A stretch of DNA of 64,000 nt, taken from assembly GCA_963580285.1 (NCBI GenBank), contig OY757017.1, positions 12,040,538 through 12,104,537 of the forward strand, read 5' to 3'. The translations under genes were made by a program, and so were the position numbers. This stretch comes from Lucinisca nassula (taxonomy: Eukaryota > Mollusca > Bivalvia > Lucinida > Lucinidae). The notes beneath the pieces were generated by a model. That model saw nothing but the letters and a program-made list of their open reading frames with translations, was not told the DNA's origin and made no database searches. Shown here piece after piece: positions 13,101 to 28,100 of the stretch; position 1 is the first letter of the stretch, and each line of letters begins with the position of its first letter.

Positions 13101-16100
13101 GCTGTTATTCTCCTAAAAATTTAACAAATTTGTTTTATGATCAAGCAAGGGTCCAAAAGGTGAAAGTGGAAGGACAACAGTGTAGACCCTAAATTGAGCT
13201 GTCCAATCTGTATCTGCACTATTTTCTAAGACCTATCTGTCCCAATATTAAGGATCAATACACTAAGAGTAATTTCCCCATCTTCACTTACCTTGGTTAG
13301 AAGGTACAACACCAGTAATTGGATTAGGTTGTGGTCCTCCTGATATTGAGCCAGTTGGGGCTATTGGTACTGGCTGGGGTGTTGGTCCGCCAGGGCTGGG
13401 ACCTGGGGTTGGGATGTTAGTACATTTGGGGATCTGACAACAGGAGTCTTTGGGGTCTGATACCATGATACAGTTGCCACCAATATTGTTGTAGGATGTG
13501 CATCTGAAAATAACACAACAAAAGTAGCCTCAAAGGCCTAGCTGTAAAGTGCATGATCCGCTTTACATTAGGTCCCTCACCTATGTGTGGGTTGGAGCCC
13601 CATTCTGGTTCTCTCTGAGAGGCTAAATTGTGCCACAGAAGGTTCCGTGTTTTTTCTCCATTCAGAATGATTGATGTTTAAACCATTATCCTGCTGAACA
13701 AAATAAACCCTATCTTTGCAAACAGTGTAGATCAAGATCAGATGGTATCTGATCAGGATCTACACTGTTTGTCCATCAGTTTGTGAATTTGAATGAATAC
13801 ATTATTAAAAAGTAATTTGATCAATTTGATTGGTAGATAGCCAGAAATGGGTGTGGCTAATTAATAATATTCAGCAGGACAAGGGTTAAGATAATGCCAG
13901 ATCACAATGTCACAAGCTTTGAATAATTGAGTTCAGGGACCAGTTGTTCAAAACTAACAACGTCTTTAGTTAACGTATCATTAAACCTTTGATCATTTAT
14001 TATGGCAAATATACTAATAATTTTGCTGAAAAAATGTGAGCAGCTTTGTGCAGATGCAAAAGCTGCTCACATTCTTTCAGCAAAAATACCAAAAATTTAA
14101 GTATTAAACTTGCTAGAATAGTTAACAATATGACCATCAACGAGCTCGTTAAGCTAACGATGCTTTGAACAACTGGCCCCTGTGATCTAAATCTGTAACT
14201 ATAACTGCAGGGTAAATTAAACACATTCATTTTTTTTGTTTTAGTTTTATGGCCATTCAAAATTCTTTCACTTATTCAAAGCCAATTGTTAATCAGATGT
14301 GGGCGAAAACCAGAGTATCCAGAGAAAAAAACTACCTGACCTTCCATTGCAGAACTTTTAGCATCTCACTTGTGACCCAAGTGAGGAGCAAACCAAGGCA
14401 GTGAGGGGCCTGATGATTAAGAGTCAGTGCTTTTACCGACTAGGCCATGGGGGCCTGTTTGTTTAAAATTAAAAATGTGTACAGCAAATAGTTATGGTGA
14501 ACAGTAGTTGAGCAATGTCAAGGTATCTGTGAGTACCCATGTGTGCACAGATGAGACTCAGATCAGACTGCACATCTGTGCTATCTGATCGGAGTCTTTT
14601 CTGTGCAGAAAATGGATACCCACCGACACATAGTTTCTTCATAGAGTCTGGGGAAAGTTGTTTTCCATCTAAGTTTGTGTTCAGACTGTATTGTCGTCTG
14701 CATTGCCATCGGCCAGTTACCATAAAAGTATTTTTTTGCAAACAGTGTGAACCCAGATCATACTGCTCCTGTAGGGGCAGTCTGATCTGGGCCCACACCA
14801 TTTGCTGTATGCAAAAATATTTTTAAAAAGTTTGAAAAAAATCAGCAGACGTCATAAGCAGACGACATTTTCAGATGTAGTTTTTCTCAGCATCTTAAGG
14901 GTTGTCTGTGTAATAAAGACCCCTCTTAACCACATTTTATATAGAGAAAAGTGAGCTTTACAGGGGTAAACATTATTTTCTTTATTTTTGCTGAAAAACA
15001 TAGGTTGTGGGTACTCGTTAGAACTGCCTCATTGAAGCAGTTCTAACCAGCACCCACAATCTATGTTTAGGCTAGAAATATCAAAAATTTTTAACTGAAA
15101 AATACTAGCTCTAGAGATATGAAAGACGTCATTTTAGGAAACAAATGTGTTACCGTAACAGTTAGAGACTTTCTTGGGTACACAAGCTCTAAAGCCCCTT
15201 TTCACCTGGTCAGGCCAATTTAGAATAACAACCCTACCTGTCAAAGCAAGTAATAATATTCTGGTCAGCATCATCACAGCGACATTTCTTGGTGCAGCCA
15301 TCATCCCATGTCTGTCCTTTGAAGAATGGTACTCCATTATATACGCAGAAGGCTGAAAATTAGCAAGATGAATTTAGAACCAGTCACAGTACAGAAATTA
15401 TCATAAACATGTATACAGTAAAATCTTAACAATTTAGATTGTGCTAATTCAAAGTACTCAACAATTCAGCCATATCAAATGTATATATAGAGGATCTTAC
15501 ATGAGTGCTCATGTATTATTGAATTTATTAAACAAGTTGAGGAAAAGGAATAAAATGTGAGGCTTTGGTGAGCATTTTATCCTTTTTCCTCAACAAGTTT
15601 AATAAATTCAATAATACATGAGCACGAATGCAAGATTCTATTTATCATATGACATTTAAAACGCATTTTATTCATGTTTGTTTACAAAAATGTCAATATT
15701 CCGCCATTAGTAAACACGACGTTGTTAAGGACGTGGTACATGTAACGTTATGGGACGTATTTACATAATTTGCATATTTAATCCACTAGTGGATTATCTA
15801 AAATATCACATGGTGTTATTACACTCTCAGACACGACGTCATATGATAAATTTCAATTCTCGATGAATAAGTCTGAATATTTCAAAATAAAAAACATCCC
15901 ACCCCTTCATTTTTAAGTGATTGATACTGAACAATTCTAAGCAGTGTTTGCTGTTCTAAGATTAACATATGTGTCTGTGTAGGACAGTGTCAAAAAGTGG
16001 TTGTGATTCTATCGCATAAGTATGATTTTGTTTTTCACCACTGAGCCCAAAATGATCTAAATAAGTGTTATGAAGAGATGCTCAACTTAACTCTTGTCCT

Positions 16101-19100
16101 GCTAAATAAATCAATTCAGCCACAACCATTTCTAATTTTCAGCCAATCAGATTACTTTATGCAATTAATTCCTACAAATTCTCAAACTAAATGCCAAACA
16201 GTGTAGATACTGATCAGATGGCTTCTTGAGAGAAGCCATCTGATCAGTATCTACACTGTTTTTAAGAGGCTATGCATGTTCTGATTCAACAGGACAAGAA
16301 TTAAACAATTAAAAAATAAAATAAAATTTTCCAATTTGAAATCATCAAGTGAAAAATTCCATGAGATGAACACCCCTCTAAACCCCAGTTTATATAGAGA
16401 AAGTGGGGTTTACAGAAGTATACATTATTTGCTTTATTTCTGCTCCATGGTACTCATTAGAACCCTGCCTCAATGTGGCAGTTCTAATGAGCACTCACAA
16501 CCTATGTTTGCAGTATAAATACCCGGTAAGAAAAATATCACAAATTTTCGTCAGAAAAATGACTGTTTTGAATGAAAGAATGCAATACATTCAAAAGGTG
16601 AGTGAGTGTTAGAGTTTTACATTTCACATACAGAGATGGGACCTCGGTTTAAAGATTCATCCGAAAGTCTGGAGAAGCCCGGGATCGACCCTATGGCCCC
16701 TGGTTTACAAGGCGAGTAGCGTAACCACTACACCACGGAGGCTTCTGTCACATGGGTGTGTTTTCATAATAAGCAAAAAGTGAAGATCCAGATCAGACAT
16801 TTCTAAATGTCCAGTCTGATAAGAGTCTTCAATTACTATACTCACAAGGTGGAAGGGTGTTTGGAGCCTGTGTAGATACCCCTGGGGATGGTGACGGTCC
16901 AAGACCAGACGGCAGTGTGGGCACAGTCTGATTGTAATCACAGACAGGTACAAAACAGCAGACGTCCTTGGGATCTCTCTGCATCTTACACTGAGGTGGG
17001 ACAAATGGTACTGTTGCACATCTGAAATGTAAACAGTAAAATTCTGCGATTAAGACCACCTAAAATTAGGACTAAATCTGCTTTCAAAAGCTTATTGAGA
17101 AGGTTTCCATCTTTGTGGTTTATACACCCAGTGTCTCCGAATACAAAACCACCATTGGGACAGTTCAAAAGTGGTCTTAAGACCACTTTTGAACAGTCAC
17201 AAAGGTGGTCTTAATACAGGAATTTTACTGTATTTCATACCTCCAGGTAAGAGGGGAGTATCAATGATAAATAAAAGATGATATTTCTTACTTGTATATG
17301 TCTTACTTGAGAAATAGATCAGCCCTAGCTGTTTGTATATGCCTTACTTGAGAAATAGATCAGCCCTAGCTGTTTGTATATGTCTTACTTGAGAAATAGA
17401 TCAGCCCTAGCTGTTTGTATATGTCTTACTTGAGAAATAGATCAGCCCTAGCTGTTTGTATATGTCTTACTTGAGAAAGTGATCAGCCCTAGCAGTGTTG
17501 ATATTTCTTACTTAGAAATAGACCAGCTCTAGTAGTGTTGATATTTCTCACTTATAAAATAGATCAGTGCTAGCAGTGGATTGTTGACTAATGTATCACA
17601 GTTTGGAGGTAAGTGGAAGCTCAGCTATTCAGCTTAGCAATGGTCATGATATTTTAGACATAGAAACAAGAGGTATTGTGTACATGAAGGTGCTGATATG
17701 CACTGGCTGATCTGCACCAAAGTTGTTGGATTTCTCATGAAATTCAGTCAACACTCTTTATACTGACATTCAATACAACAAACAATTGTTATAATAGCAA
17801 CATAAATGGAAAGAGTCCTTGGCTCAATATAAGACGGATTAATGGAATTATTCAAGAGTATGTTATTTAAATACGCCACCAAACAAATCTTGTGGATATT
17901 TGTTAGAATTGCCTCACCAATGCAATTCTATCCAATGTCCACAGCATTTGTTCCTACGAGTGATTCAGTAAAGAGACCCTTTATTTAATATGAGCCAGCG
18001 CATGACAAAATCTACAATAAGGCTTGAGCGACAAGCAAAGACTCAGATCAGCCTGCGCATTTGCGCAGTCTGATCTGAGTCTTCACTGGTCGCATGTACC
18101 TTCTATGGGCTAATATCTATACAAAGATACATAAGCAAAATGTCTTGTAATGGTGGATGGGTGCACAGGTTGATTTGAGTCTCTGCTGGTCGCACCGGTC
18201 TTGTTGTAGGTCTTGTCATGCGCTGGCTCATATTATAGTACTCTTTATTGGGATTCTTTTAATATGTTCTATAAAAGGGTTATCCTTTGGAAGCAAGGAA
18301 TACACCACAGAAGTGAAAATATGGAGTGTACATGTTTTCTGGGCCAGACTAGCTAGTTTCGGCCAATTAGGCCTCATCAGTGACCCTCAGATATTTTCAA
18401 AATTCAACAATGGAATCAATGATCCCAAAAGACAAGAAAATATAATCGACACTATGATGTAGGGCATCTCTTATCCTGCTGTTCACAATAACCCCTATCT
18501 TTGGAAACAGTGTAGATCTAGATCAGATGGCTTCTTCAGTTTATGGATTTGTAAGACTAAATTACCTCAAGTAATCTGATTGGTTCAAAGTCAGAAATGG
18601 GTGTGGCTAAACTGAATATTCAGCAGGATAAGGGTAAGTGGCACACTTAAAAACAGCAAAAGGTTAGGGAACATTTACTGTCCTAGGTACAAGGCACATA
18701 TGAGCCCCACCAAGCGAATTTGTGTCTTCGAGCATTCCGTCATGACAAATTTTAACTGCGCATGCCCAGCCATTCAGAGGGGCCAGGGATATGGCTTTCT
18801 GTCTGAAGGTTCCTCTTGATTCACTGCTTGTAGGAGCGAGCAGCGAAGGTTCTGGCGAGACTGCGCGGCTGCGCAGGCTCGCCTGAACCTTCGCTGCTCG
18901 CATAGACGATAAGTACCAAAGTAGCTTGACGGGGCCCATATGATAGCTGTTTTACCTTTCTGAACATCTATATCTCCCAGTCACGCCATCTTCACAGATA
19001 CAATCATACTGACAGCCATCCTGCCACTTCTGTCCCTGCTGATATGTACGTCCACCATATACACACACATCTGGAATCATTTGAACCACTTTATCACAAA

Positions 19101-22100
19101 GCAGGCCTGAGGTCATAAGCCTTTTTCCGTGTTCAACTCCATCATTTGTTTTTGTTTGTTTGTATTGGAGTTTAAAGGCCCAGTCAACAATATTTGTGTC
19201 ATTTTTGAGCTGGTCAGTTTACCTATCCACACTTTTCCTGGGCATGCTTATACGTAAGCAATTAACCAGTACAGTGCACATTCTTTCGACAGAAACTGAC
19301 AACTGCCATTCTTGAATCAGCGGAAGGGGGAGAATGACCGTAGAAAAAATTTCATTATCAATCTCCACGAATGAAAGTTGCCGACTCCGGCAGATATCAA
19401 ACCCGCGTCCACTTGATCACCAGTCAGACACGCATCTGACTAAGCTACCGAGGCGGGCTCCATCATTGTTTTTGAGAAATTTGTCATCCTCAGTAAAATT
19501 TAAATGTACACAAATTCAGCAATTTCCTCCTCAGATCAGCTGAGAATGACATTATTCATACTTAAAAATGCAAACAGTTATCCGCAATTCTGTTGAACAT
19601 GACCTCTAACTTTGCAAACAGTGTAAATCCAGAACATATGACTTCTGAAGGTCTACACTGTTTGCCAGTGTAAGCAATTTTAAACAGAATGGACATCAGG
19701 CAATGGATACTTTTTCAGTGGGAGCAGCATTCTAAAAAGAAGAATTTTGTCTCCTATATTGTAGGGGTTTACTCTAAAAGAAAAAATTCTTTCCGTTAAG
19801 AGTAACTTTCCTTTTCAAAGAGGATCTTACATGAGTGTTCATGTATTATTGAATTTATTAAACGAGTAGAGGTAAAGGGATAAAATGCGAGGCTTTGCCG
19901 AGCATTTTATCCCTTTTCCTCAACGAGATTAATATATCCAATAATACATGAGCACGAATGCAAGATTCTATTTATCATATGACACTTAAAACGCATTTTA
20001 TTCACGACTGTTTACAAAAAATGTCGGTATTCCGCTGTTAGTAAATGCGACGTCATTACGGACGTCTTCCATGTAACGTTACGGGACATATCTAGCTAAT
20101 TTGTATATCTTATCCACTAGTGGATTATCGAAAATAATACATGGCGTTATTACACTCTCAGACGCGATGTCATATGATAAAAAAGTGTTCTTTCCTTTTC
20201 CATGTAACTCGAGTCTTCTTCAGCTATTCACAGCCTTTTTTCCTTTTTCTTTTTTGCTATTACAAAGCCACAAAATAAAACAGGCTTTTTTCATCAGAGA
20301 AGGCTCAGATTATTTTCAATGGGGTGCCCTCTACAGGAAAGAAACAGGAAGTGACAAAAGTTATCCCCTCTTGGGAAAAAATGGTGGAAAACATGACATG
20401 TGTACTCATTCAGCTGAGCTGAATTCTTACTTCTTGGAGCAGGTGTAGGTCCAGTGGGTGGTATCTTTGTTGTTGGGTTTGATCCTGTAATGACACCTGT
20501 TACCCCGGTAACCACCACCAGTGGTCCTGGTGTGATTGTGACCCCCGGTGATGGTACTGGTATACACTGTGGAACTTCGCAGCATGTAGGATCTTTGGGA
20601 TCTGCTACCATGGTACAGGATGGTGGAACGTTGGTGTATCTCTTACATCTGTGAATGAACAAGGAAACTTTAGAAGGTGGTGCCTACCTTAAACAGGAAA
20701 ACATACTCATGTCAGAAAACTTTCTTTTTTCATTTGTTTGTTCATTTACAGGCCTACATGACTTTTAATCATTAGGTCTCTCAACTCTGTGCTTCGAGTC
20801 TTGTTTGGGTTACATGTGAGATGCCAAAATCTGCAATGGAAATTTCGGGTGTTTTTCTCCGAGTACTCCAGTTTTTCGCCAACCTCTGTTAAAAAGTCAG
20901 CTCAAAATAAGAGAATTAACCTTGAAAAGGCCATAAAACCCTAACAAAAAATAAAAATAATAATAATCTGACCACTCTTAAATGACAATATGCAATATTT
21001 TGGGGTAGCCTGTTTATTACTTGACCCAAAGACAAAATATTTTGCTGAAGTTGTCTTCCCTGAAGGTTTACCAACACTGCGTAAGTGCGTAAGTTTGGAA
21101 TACGAGAATCTTCCTATCTATCCAAAATTTCCGGACAGGAATACATATAGAGGATCTTACATGAGTGTTCATGTATTATTGAATTTATTAAACGAGTTGA
21201 GGAAAAGGGATAAAATGTGAGGCTGTGCCGAGCATTTTATCCTTTTCCTCAACGAGTTTAATAAATTCAATAATACATTAGCACGAATGCAAGATTCTAT
21301 TTATCATATGACATTTAAAACATATTTAATTCACGATTGTTTACAAAAATGTCAATATTCCGCCATTAGTAAACGCGACATAGTTAAGGATGTGGTACAT
21401 GTAACGTTACGGGACGTATCTGGCTAATTTGCATATTTAATCCACTAGTGGATTATCGAAAATATTACATGGCGTTATTACACTCAGACACGACGTCATA
21501 TGATAAATATCTGTACAACAAGTATACATACAAATGCCAAAAGATTGGATGTGGGTTGAGCCTACATTTATCCTCTCCTCTATCTTTGAATATTAAGCTT
21601 TTCAGGGCTTGGTGAAATAAATTGGGCTGCAGGGTACTTACACCCAGAGCTGAAATCAACCGCACACATAAACACTGGTAAACCGCTTGGAAGGTCTAAG
21701 CCTGCCCAGGCAAAGTGGTGTGAGTTGGACCATCCATGCATACAAAACCCTATTGGTTTCATTGAGAGGCAAAGCTTGAGTCAATATCAAGTAAAAGTCC
21801 CACAAAATTGAAAATGTCTCGAAATTGACATATATATTGTTGATGGGGATGTTAAATGTCAAATCAATCAATCAATGAGCTATTACATTACACAGACATA
21901 CCTGTCATAACATCTATAGAAACCTGTAGTTCCATCCTCACAGACACACTGCTGAGCACAGCCACTATACCAGGTCTGACCAGCAACGTACTGTTTGCCA
22001 TCCATAACACAAACATTGGCTGTAAAAATATAACATAAAAATCTAGGGCCAGTTGTTCAAAACTAACGACGTGGTTAGTTAATGTATCGTTAAAACTTTG

Positions 22101-25100
22101 ATCATTAAATATGGCAAATATACTGAAATTTTTTGCTGAAAAAATGTGAGCAGCTTTTGCATCACACTTTTTCAGCAAAAATACCAAAATTTTCGATATT
22201 GTACTTGCTAGAAGAGTTAACAATATGACCACTAACGAGCTCGTTAAGCTAAGAATGCTTTGAACAACTGGCCCCTGATAGTACTATCTCTGGATGTGCA
22301 TCAAAACCTCCTTAACCCTTTTTGTTCCAAATGGAATCTTCCTCCTTATATATACCGGGAGTCCATTCTAAAATTGAGGGGTGCCATTGTGTTTTCTTCA
22401 AACTTTGCTTAGGAAATGTCTTAACTTTTCACAGTGTAGCTCTGATCAGATGCTGCATTCTGTTTGCAACTTACCTCTTTTGGGGTTCCCCGTACCAAAT
22501 GGGTACCAAATGGGTTAAAACACTGTTTATTGTTACATGGTTTTGAATATAACCATTCATCAATAAAATTTACATATTTTGTTTGGTTACACAGTTTTTA
22601 TCACATGACCTCAGTATTAACATGTATTAACCCATCTCCTGCTGAATATTCAATGTTGCCACACCCATTTCTGACTATCAACCAATCAAATTACTTAATA
22701 TTTTATTGTCATTTACATTTGCAAACTGAATGACAAACAGTATAGATGCAGATCAGACAGAAGCCATCTGATCTGGATCTACATTGTTTGCAAAGGTAGG
22801 GGTTGTCATGAACAGCAGGATAAGGGTTCTTCAGAAGCCCTCTGATCTCGATCTACACTGTTTGCAAAGGTAGGGGTTGTCATGAACAGCAGGATAAGGG
22901 TTCTTCAGAAGCCCTCTGATCTCGATCTACACTGTTTGCAAAGGTAGAGGTTGTCATGAACAGCAGGATAAGGGTTCTTCAGAAGCCCTCTTGTCTGGAT
23001 CTACACTGTTTGCAAAGGTAGGGGTTGTTGTGAACAGCAGGATAAGGTATCTTCAGAAGCCATCTGATCTGAATCTACACTGTTTGCAAAGGTAGGGGTT
23101 GTCATGAACAGCAGGATAAGGGTTCTTCAGAAGCCCTCTGATCTGGATCTACACTGTTTGCAAAGGTAGGGGTTGTTGTGAACAGCAGGATAAGGGATAA
23201 ATTTGGCAATCCACTTGTGGATTACATATGCAAATTAGTTACATACATGCAATGCATCCTTAAAGATATAGCATTTACTAATGGCAGAATATTGACAATG
23301 TTTTAAAACAAAATGTGAATAAAAATTCGTTTTTAACCCTTTTTGAACCAAATAGAATCTTCCTCCATATGGTATATATAGCAGGAGTCCATTTCAAACT
23401 TAAAGGGTATCAGGTTGTGTTTTCTTTAAAATCTATTTCGAAACTGGATGAACAGTTTGCAAACAGTTTAGGCCCTGATCAGATACCACACACTGTTTGC
23501 CAGGGGTCTCCGTTTTGGGGTTTCCGGTACAAAGTGGTTAATGTCATATGATAAAGAGAATCTTGCATTCAACTCATGTATTATTAAATCTATTAAGCTC
23601 GTTCTGGAAAAGGGATACAATGCTTAGGGAAGCCTCACATTTCATCCCTTTTTGTCAACTCATTCAATAAATTCAATACTAAATAAACGTTCATGTGAGA
23701 TATTCTACATGTAACAGTTTCCACTCTGGACCTCAATGATAGTGTTAGTCATGATAAATACAGTAATTGTCCACTAAAACCAAATAAAATAAAGACTATT
23801 TCTTGTTTGTTTGATTTGAGATTTAACATCCCCGTCAACACTGTAAAGGTCATTTTGGAGACATTGCTTCCAATTTTGTGGGACTTTTACCTGACCTTGA
23901 GATGAAATGACATTTCAAGCCTTGCTGCCCAATGAAACCAATAGGTTTTATTAGCATGGACCAGCTGACATGCAGCGCATTGCCTGGACAGGCTTAGATC
24001 CTCTAAGTGGTTTACCAGTACTCGTGTGTGGGTCGGTTTCAGCTCTGCGTGGAAGCATCATGCAGCCCATCTATTTCAGTTTTGCTTTTAAAAACATATT
24101 TATAAATGTTCAACTGTTATTTCTTTGTGATTTCTACACCCAGTGTCCTCTAGGAAGAGACCACCTTTGGAACTGTACAAAACTTGGTCCAGTTGTTCAA
24201 AACCTTGTTAGCTTTCTAGCAAGTACAATATCTAAAATTTTGTTAGTTTCTCTGGAAAAAAAATGTGAGTACATGTAGCTACTCATATATTTTTCAGGAA
24301 AAATATTTTTATACTTGCCTGAGCAAATAATCAAAGTTTAACGATTTGTTAACTAACAATGTCATTAGTTTTTTAACAACTGGCCCCTGGTCTTTAAACC
24401 CCCACCTGCTCTATAAAAGGATGTAGGCGGAGCTTATTTCAAAATGGTGCCTGACTTTTACATTTTGTTGATTGCAGAAGCTTTATCAATGAAAATAAAA
24501 TACTTAGAAAACAATCAGAAACAAAACTTGTTCTGTAAGGAGGCATATCTCTACCTTATACATCAACACCAAAATGTTGTCTCAAAAACCAATATTAATT
24601 GAATATGGTGAATGAAATTACTGGAAAGTGCTCAGAAATTCAAACTAGATATAACCTTTGAACCTTGGTCATGTGATACAAACAAAGCAACTATTAGTGT
24701 GAAGTCCAAACACTTCCACTTGTAAGATGGCAAGCTTAGTAAAAGCAAATAAATAATGCTACCTCCGAGTCTTTCAGAAAAAAAAATCTATTCATATTCC
24801 ATGATACCATATTCCATGATACACAGGAACTTGTCAATTCCAGTTTATAGGTATATTAATAAAGGTAGCTAATGCTCTAAACAGTGTAGGCCCTGATGAG
24901 ACACCCATTCTGTGGCATCTGATCTGGGCCTGCACTGTTTGTCAAATACCCATTTTGGGGTTTCTGGTACCAAACTGGATAATCATTATCATTATTACAT
25001 GTTTATCCATGATCATGTCCATAATTGCCCGAAAAATTGTCCTGCAGATGACTGTTCGAAGAATTTTGATTATCATTATCACCATCATCATTATTATCAG

Positions 25101-28100
25101 TTGTTGTTATTGTCCCACTCAGCTGCTGCTATGATATTTTAGTCTTCATAAAATACCCATTCAGACTTGTAAATCTGAAGAAATAAAATACTGCCCAAAA
25201 CTGTTCTTTTGTAAAAAAAATTTTATATCATTTCTCTTTGTCAGAATTCTCTGCCATTTTTCCGGCAATGTATAAAATCCTGGAAGGAAATTGCACCTAC
25301 CTTTTAAAGTAGCTTGATCCATTACAAAATAGGTGTTATGTAAAGGAATGCCATCACCATTTTGTATTTTTTTTCTATAAATGTATCTTATGCTTAAAAG
25401 TAATATATCTGGATATTGTTTAAAAATATAAAATACATTGTATTGTAACCCAAAAGGCACTGGATTAACTAAAATGTTAATTTTGCTGAGTTTGCCCTGG
25501 CTGAAATAATAAACTGGTCCAGTTTAATTGCTTTAACATGGAGAATATTTATAAACAAAGCCTGATAAGACCTATGCTACAGCTTATGTAAACATACTTG
25601 TCTAGATATGTGGCAAAACTGATTAGTCTTGATCAATTAGAAACAGGATGCTTTTTTTTTTTCAGATGAAAATGTTTGACATTTTGTTCCCATCTAGTTC
25701 GGTGAGGCTGTTCTAACATGTACCCACAATCTTTGCATAAAAAAGGAAAATATCGAAAACACAAAAACACCCCAAAACACAAAACTTTTTTCTATATAAT
25801 GTGGGTTTAGAGGTGTATTCATTTCATTGACTTGTTAACTTTATGAGGCAGTTTAATCAAGCATCCACAATATACTGGTATATCTGGGGCAGAAATAAGA
25901 AAAAAATGTGTGAGTATATGCATTCTTCTGTAGTAGCCTGAGCTAGCAGACCCCAAGTAAATAAATTTACAGCTGATCAGTTATCAGTAAGCCCCGCCTA
26001 CATTTTTGGTGGTAGCTGCTACCGCAAGTGCCAGTTTAAGTGTCCTCTAGTCAAACAGCACCTTTGGAACTGTTTAAAAGTGGTCTTACAGACCACTTTT
26101 GAACTGTCCAAAAGGTGGCCTTAATATAGGATTTTTGTTGTAAAAAAAAAAAAACAGTCATGTTCAATAATAAATCAAAATAGAAACGCAAAAAAATAAA
26201 TAAAAAAATAAATAAATCTTCACTTACATTTAGGCTGAGGAGTTGGTCCTGGTGTTGGCTGAGATCCTGGGGTGGGGTTAATAGGTGTGGAGAATCCAGC
26301 CAGAGGCTGCATAGATGGAATCCTGAAGGGGGTTGGCTGTGGAGCAGGAGTGGCACAGACAGGTATCTTGCAACAGGCGTCATTTGGATCAACAACCAGA
26401 CGACAGTAGGAAGGAACATTCAAGAACAGTGGACACCTAAAGGCAAGAGAGAATGTTAAACTGAAGGAATTGTTTGTTAACCCTTAACCTGCTGAATATT
26501 TAAATATGCCACACCCACTACTGATTACCAACCAATCAGATTACTTGATGCAAATTATTGCACCAAATCCATAAACTGAATGAGAAACAATGACGATCCT
26601 GATCAGATGGCTTCTGAAGAAGCCATCTGATCTGGATCTGCATTGTTTGAAAGTAAAGGCATATCCGGGCTCAGCAGGACAAGGGTTAAGATGCTACTAG
26701 CATGAGAATTATCAATATGCTATCAACCTTATTTGCTTGCCAATGATGCCTAGAAAAATCGGGTACCACATGATGGTACTTGGCTCCATACGTTTTTGCT
26801 TCTAGAAACTGGATACCAGTGATATAGGTGGGAGTATCACTAGAAGAGAAACCACAAAATTGGGTACCAGGTAATGGTACTTGGCTCCGTAAGTTTTTGC
26901 TTCTAGAAACTGGATACCAGTGATATAGGTGGGAGTATCACTAGAAAAGAAACCACAAAATTGGGTACCAGGTAATGGTACTTGGCTCCATAAGTTTTTG
27001 CTTCTAGAAACTGGATACCAGTGATATAGGTGGGAGTATCACTAGAAGAGAAACCACAAAATTGGGTACCAGGTAATGGTACTTGGCTCCATAAGTTTTT
27101 GCTTCTAGAAACTGGATACCAGTGATATAGGCGGGAGTATCACTGGAAGAGAAACCACAAAATTGGGTACCAGGAAATGGTACATGGCTCCATAAGTTTT
27201 TGCTTCTAGAAACTGGATACCAGTGATATAGGCGGGAGTATCACTGGAAGAGAAACCACAAAATTGGGTACCAGGTAATGGTACTTGGCTCCATACGTTT
27301 TTGCTTCTAGACACTGGATACCAGTGATTTAGGCAGGAGTATCACTAGAAGAGAAACCACAAAATTGGGTACCAGGTAATGGTACTTGGCTCCATACGTT
27401 TTTGCTTCTAGAAACTGGATACCAGTGATTTAGGCGGGAGTATCACTAGAAGAGAAACCACAATAATGGACCATTCTAACAACTGTGGAAGATTGCAAAA
27501 TTCTAAGTATGTCAAATTATTATCTGGAAAGTGCCCTAATCTCACAAAATATACAACATGTCCATCACTTAATCTTTGGAGATTGAGTTTGAAAACTTTA
27601 ACCCATAAAATGCCAATCAGAACAATTGTCATCTGCTTTGTTGTCTGTTGGTTACTATACAAGTCATTGATTTAAACAATGTGGACCAATATCAGACTGA
27701 TCCTCTATTGAGCAATCTAATCAGGGTCTACACTGTTTGTATGTAAGCAAAATTATTTTTCATAAATTTGCGAGATGCAGCAGATGATATCAACAGACAT
27801 TTTCAGATGCAAATTTTCTTTCTTAATTGGTGTGAAAGTGTTCAGATTGCATGTAAAATAATTTCATGGAAAGTGCCTGAATCTTGCACAAATATACAAG
27901 ATGTCCATCACCTAATCTTTGAAGATATACTAAAAACTTTAACTGATTACTGTGTATGCAGGAGTTGAAAAGATCCCACTGTGACTGTGACGTTACTACA
28001 ATTAACAATATGACTACTTGCAGCTCTACTTTCATCATCAACCAATCTCTGTACTGAACACCCCAGCAAATCCCACTTCATACAATGAAAAGTGGTGTTT

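Noticed and set aside
15174..15356. Plus-strand open frames overlapping VWC exons, such as this one and 20454-20654.
   Set aside because: Shadows of the minus-strand exons; no splice or domain support.
18664..18939. Open frames in P11 copies (18664-18939, 28404-28670, 59606-59974) giving similar peptides.
   Set aside because: The similarity comes from the repeat itself; the frames are short, run through the hairpin and have no domain.
21888..22232. Long minus-strand open frame over module 6 exon A, read as a single protein.
   Set aside because: Only 21902-22019 fits the VWC module and splice phases; the rest is the P9 repeat.
22737..23195. CRISPR-like array of direct repeats.
   Set aside because: Units are contiguous 74-bp copies with no unique spacers and derive from an adjacent MITE in a eukaryotic intron.
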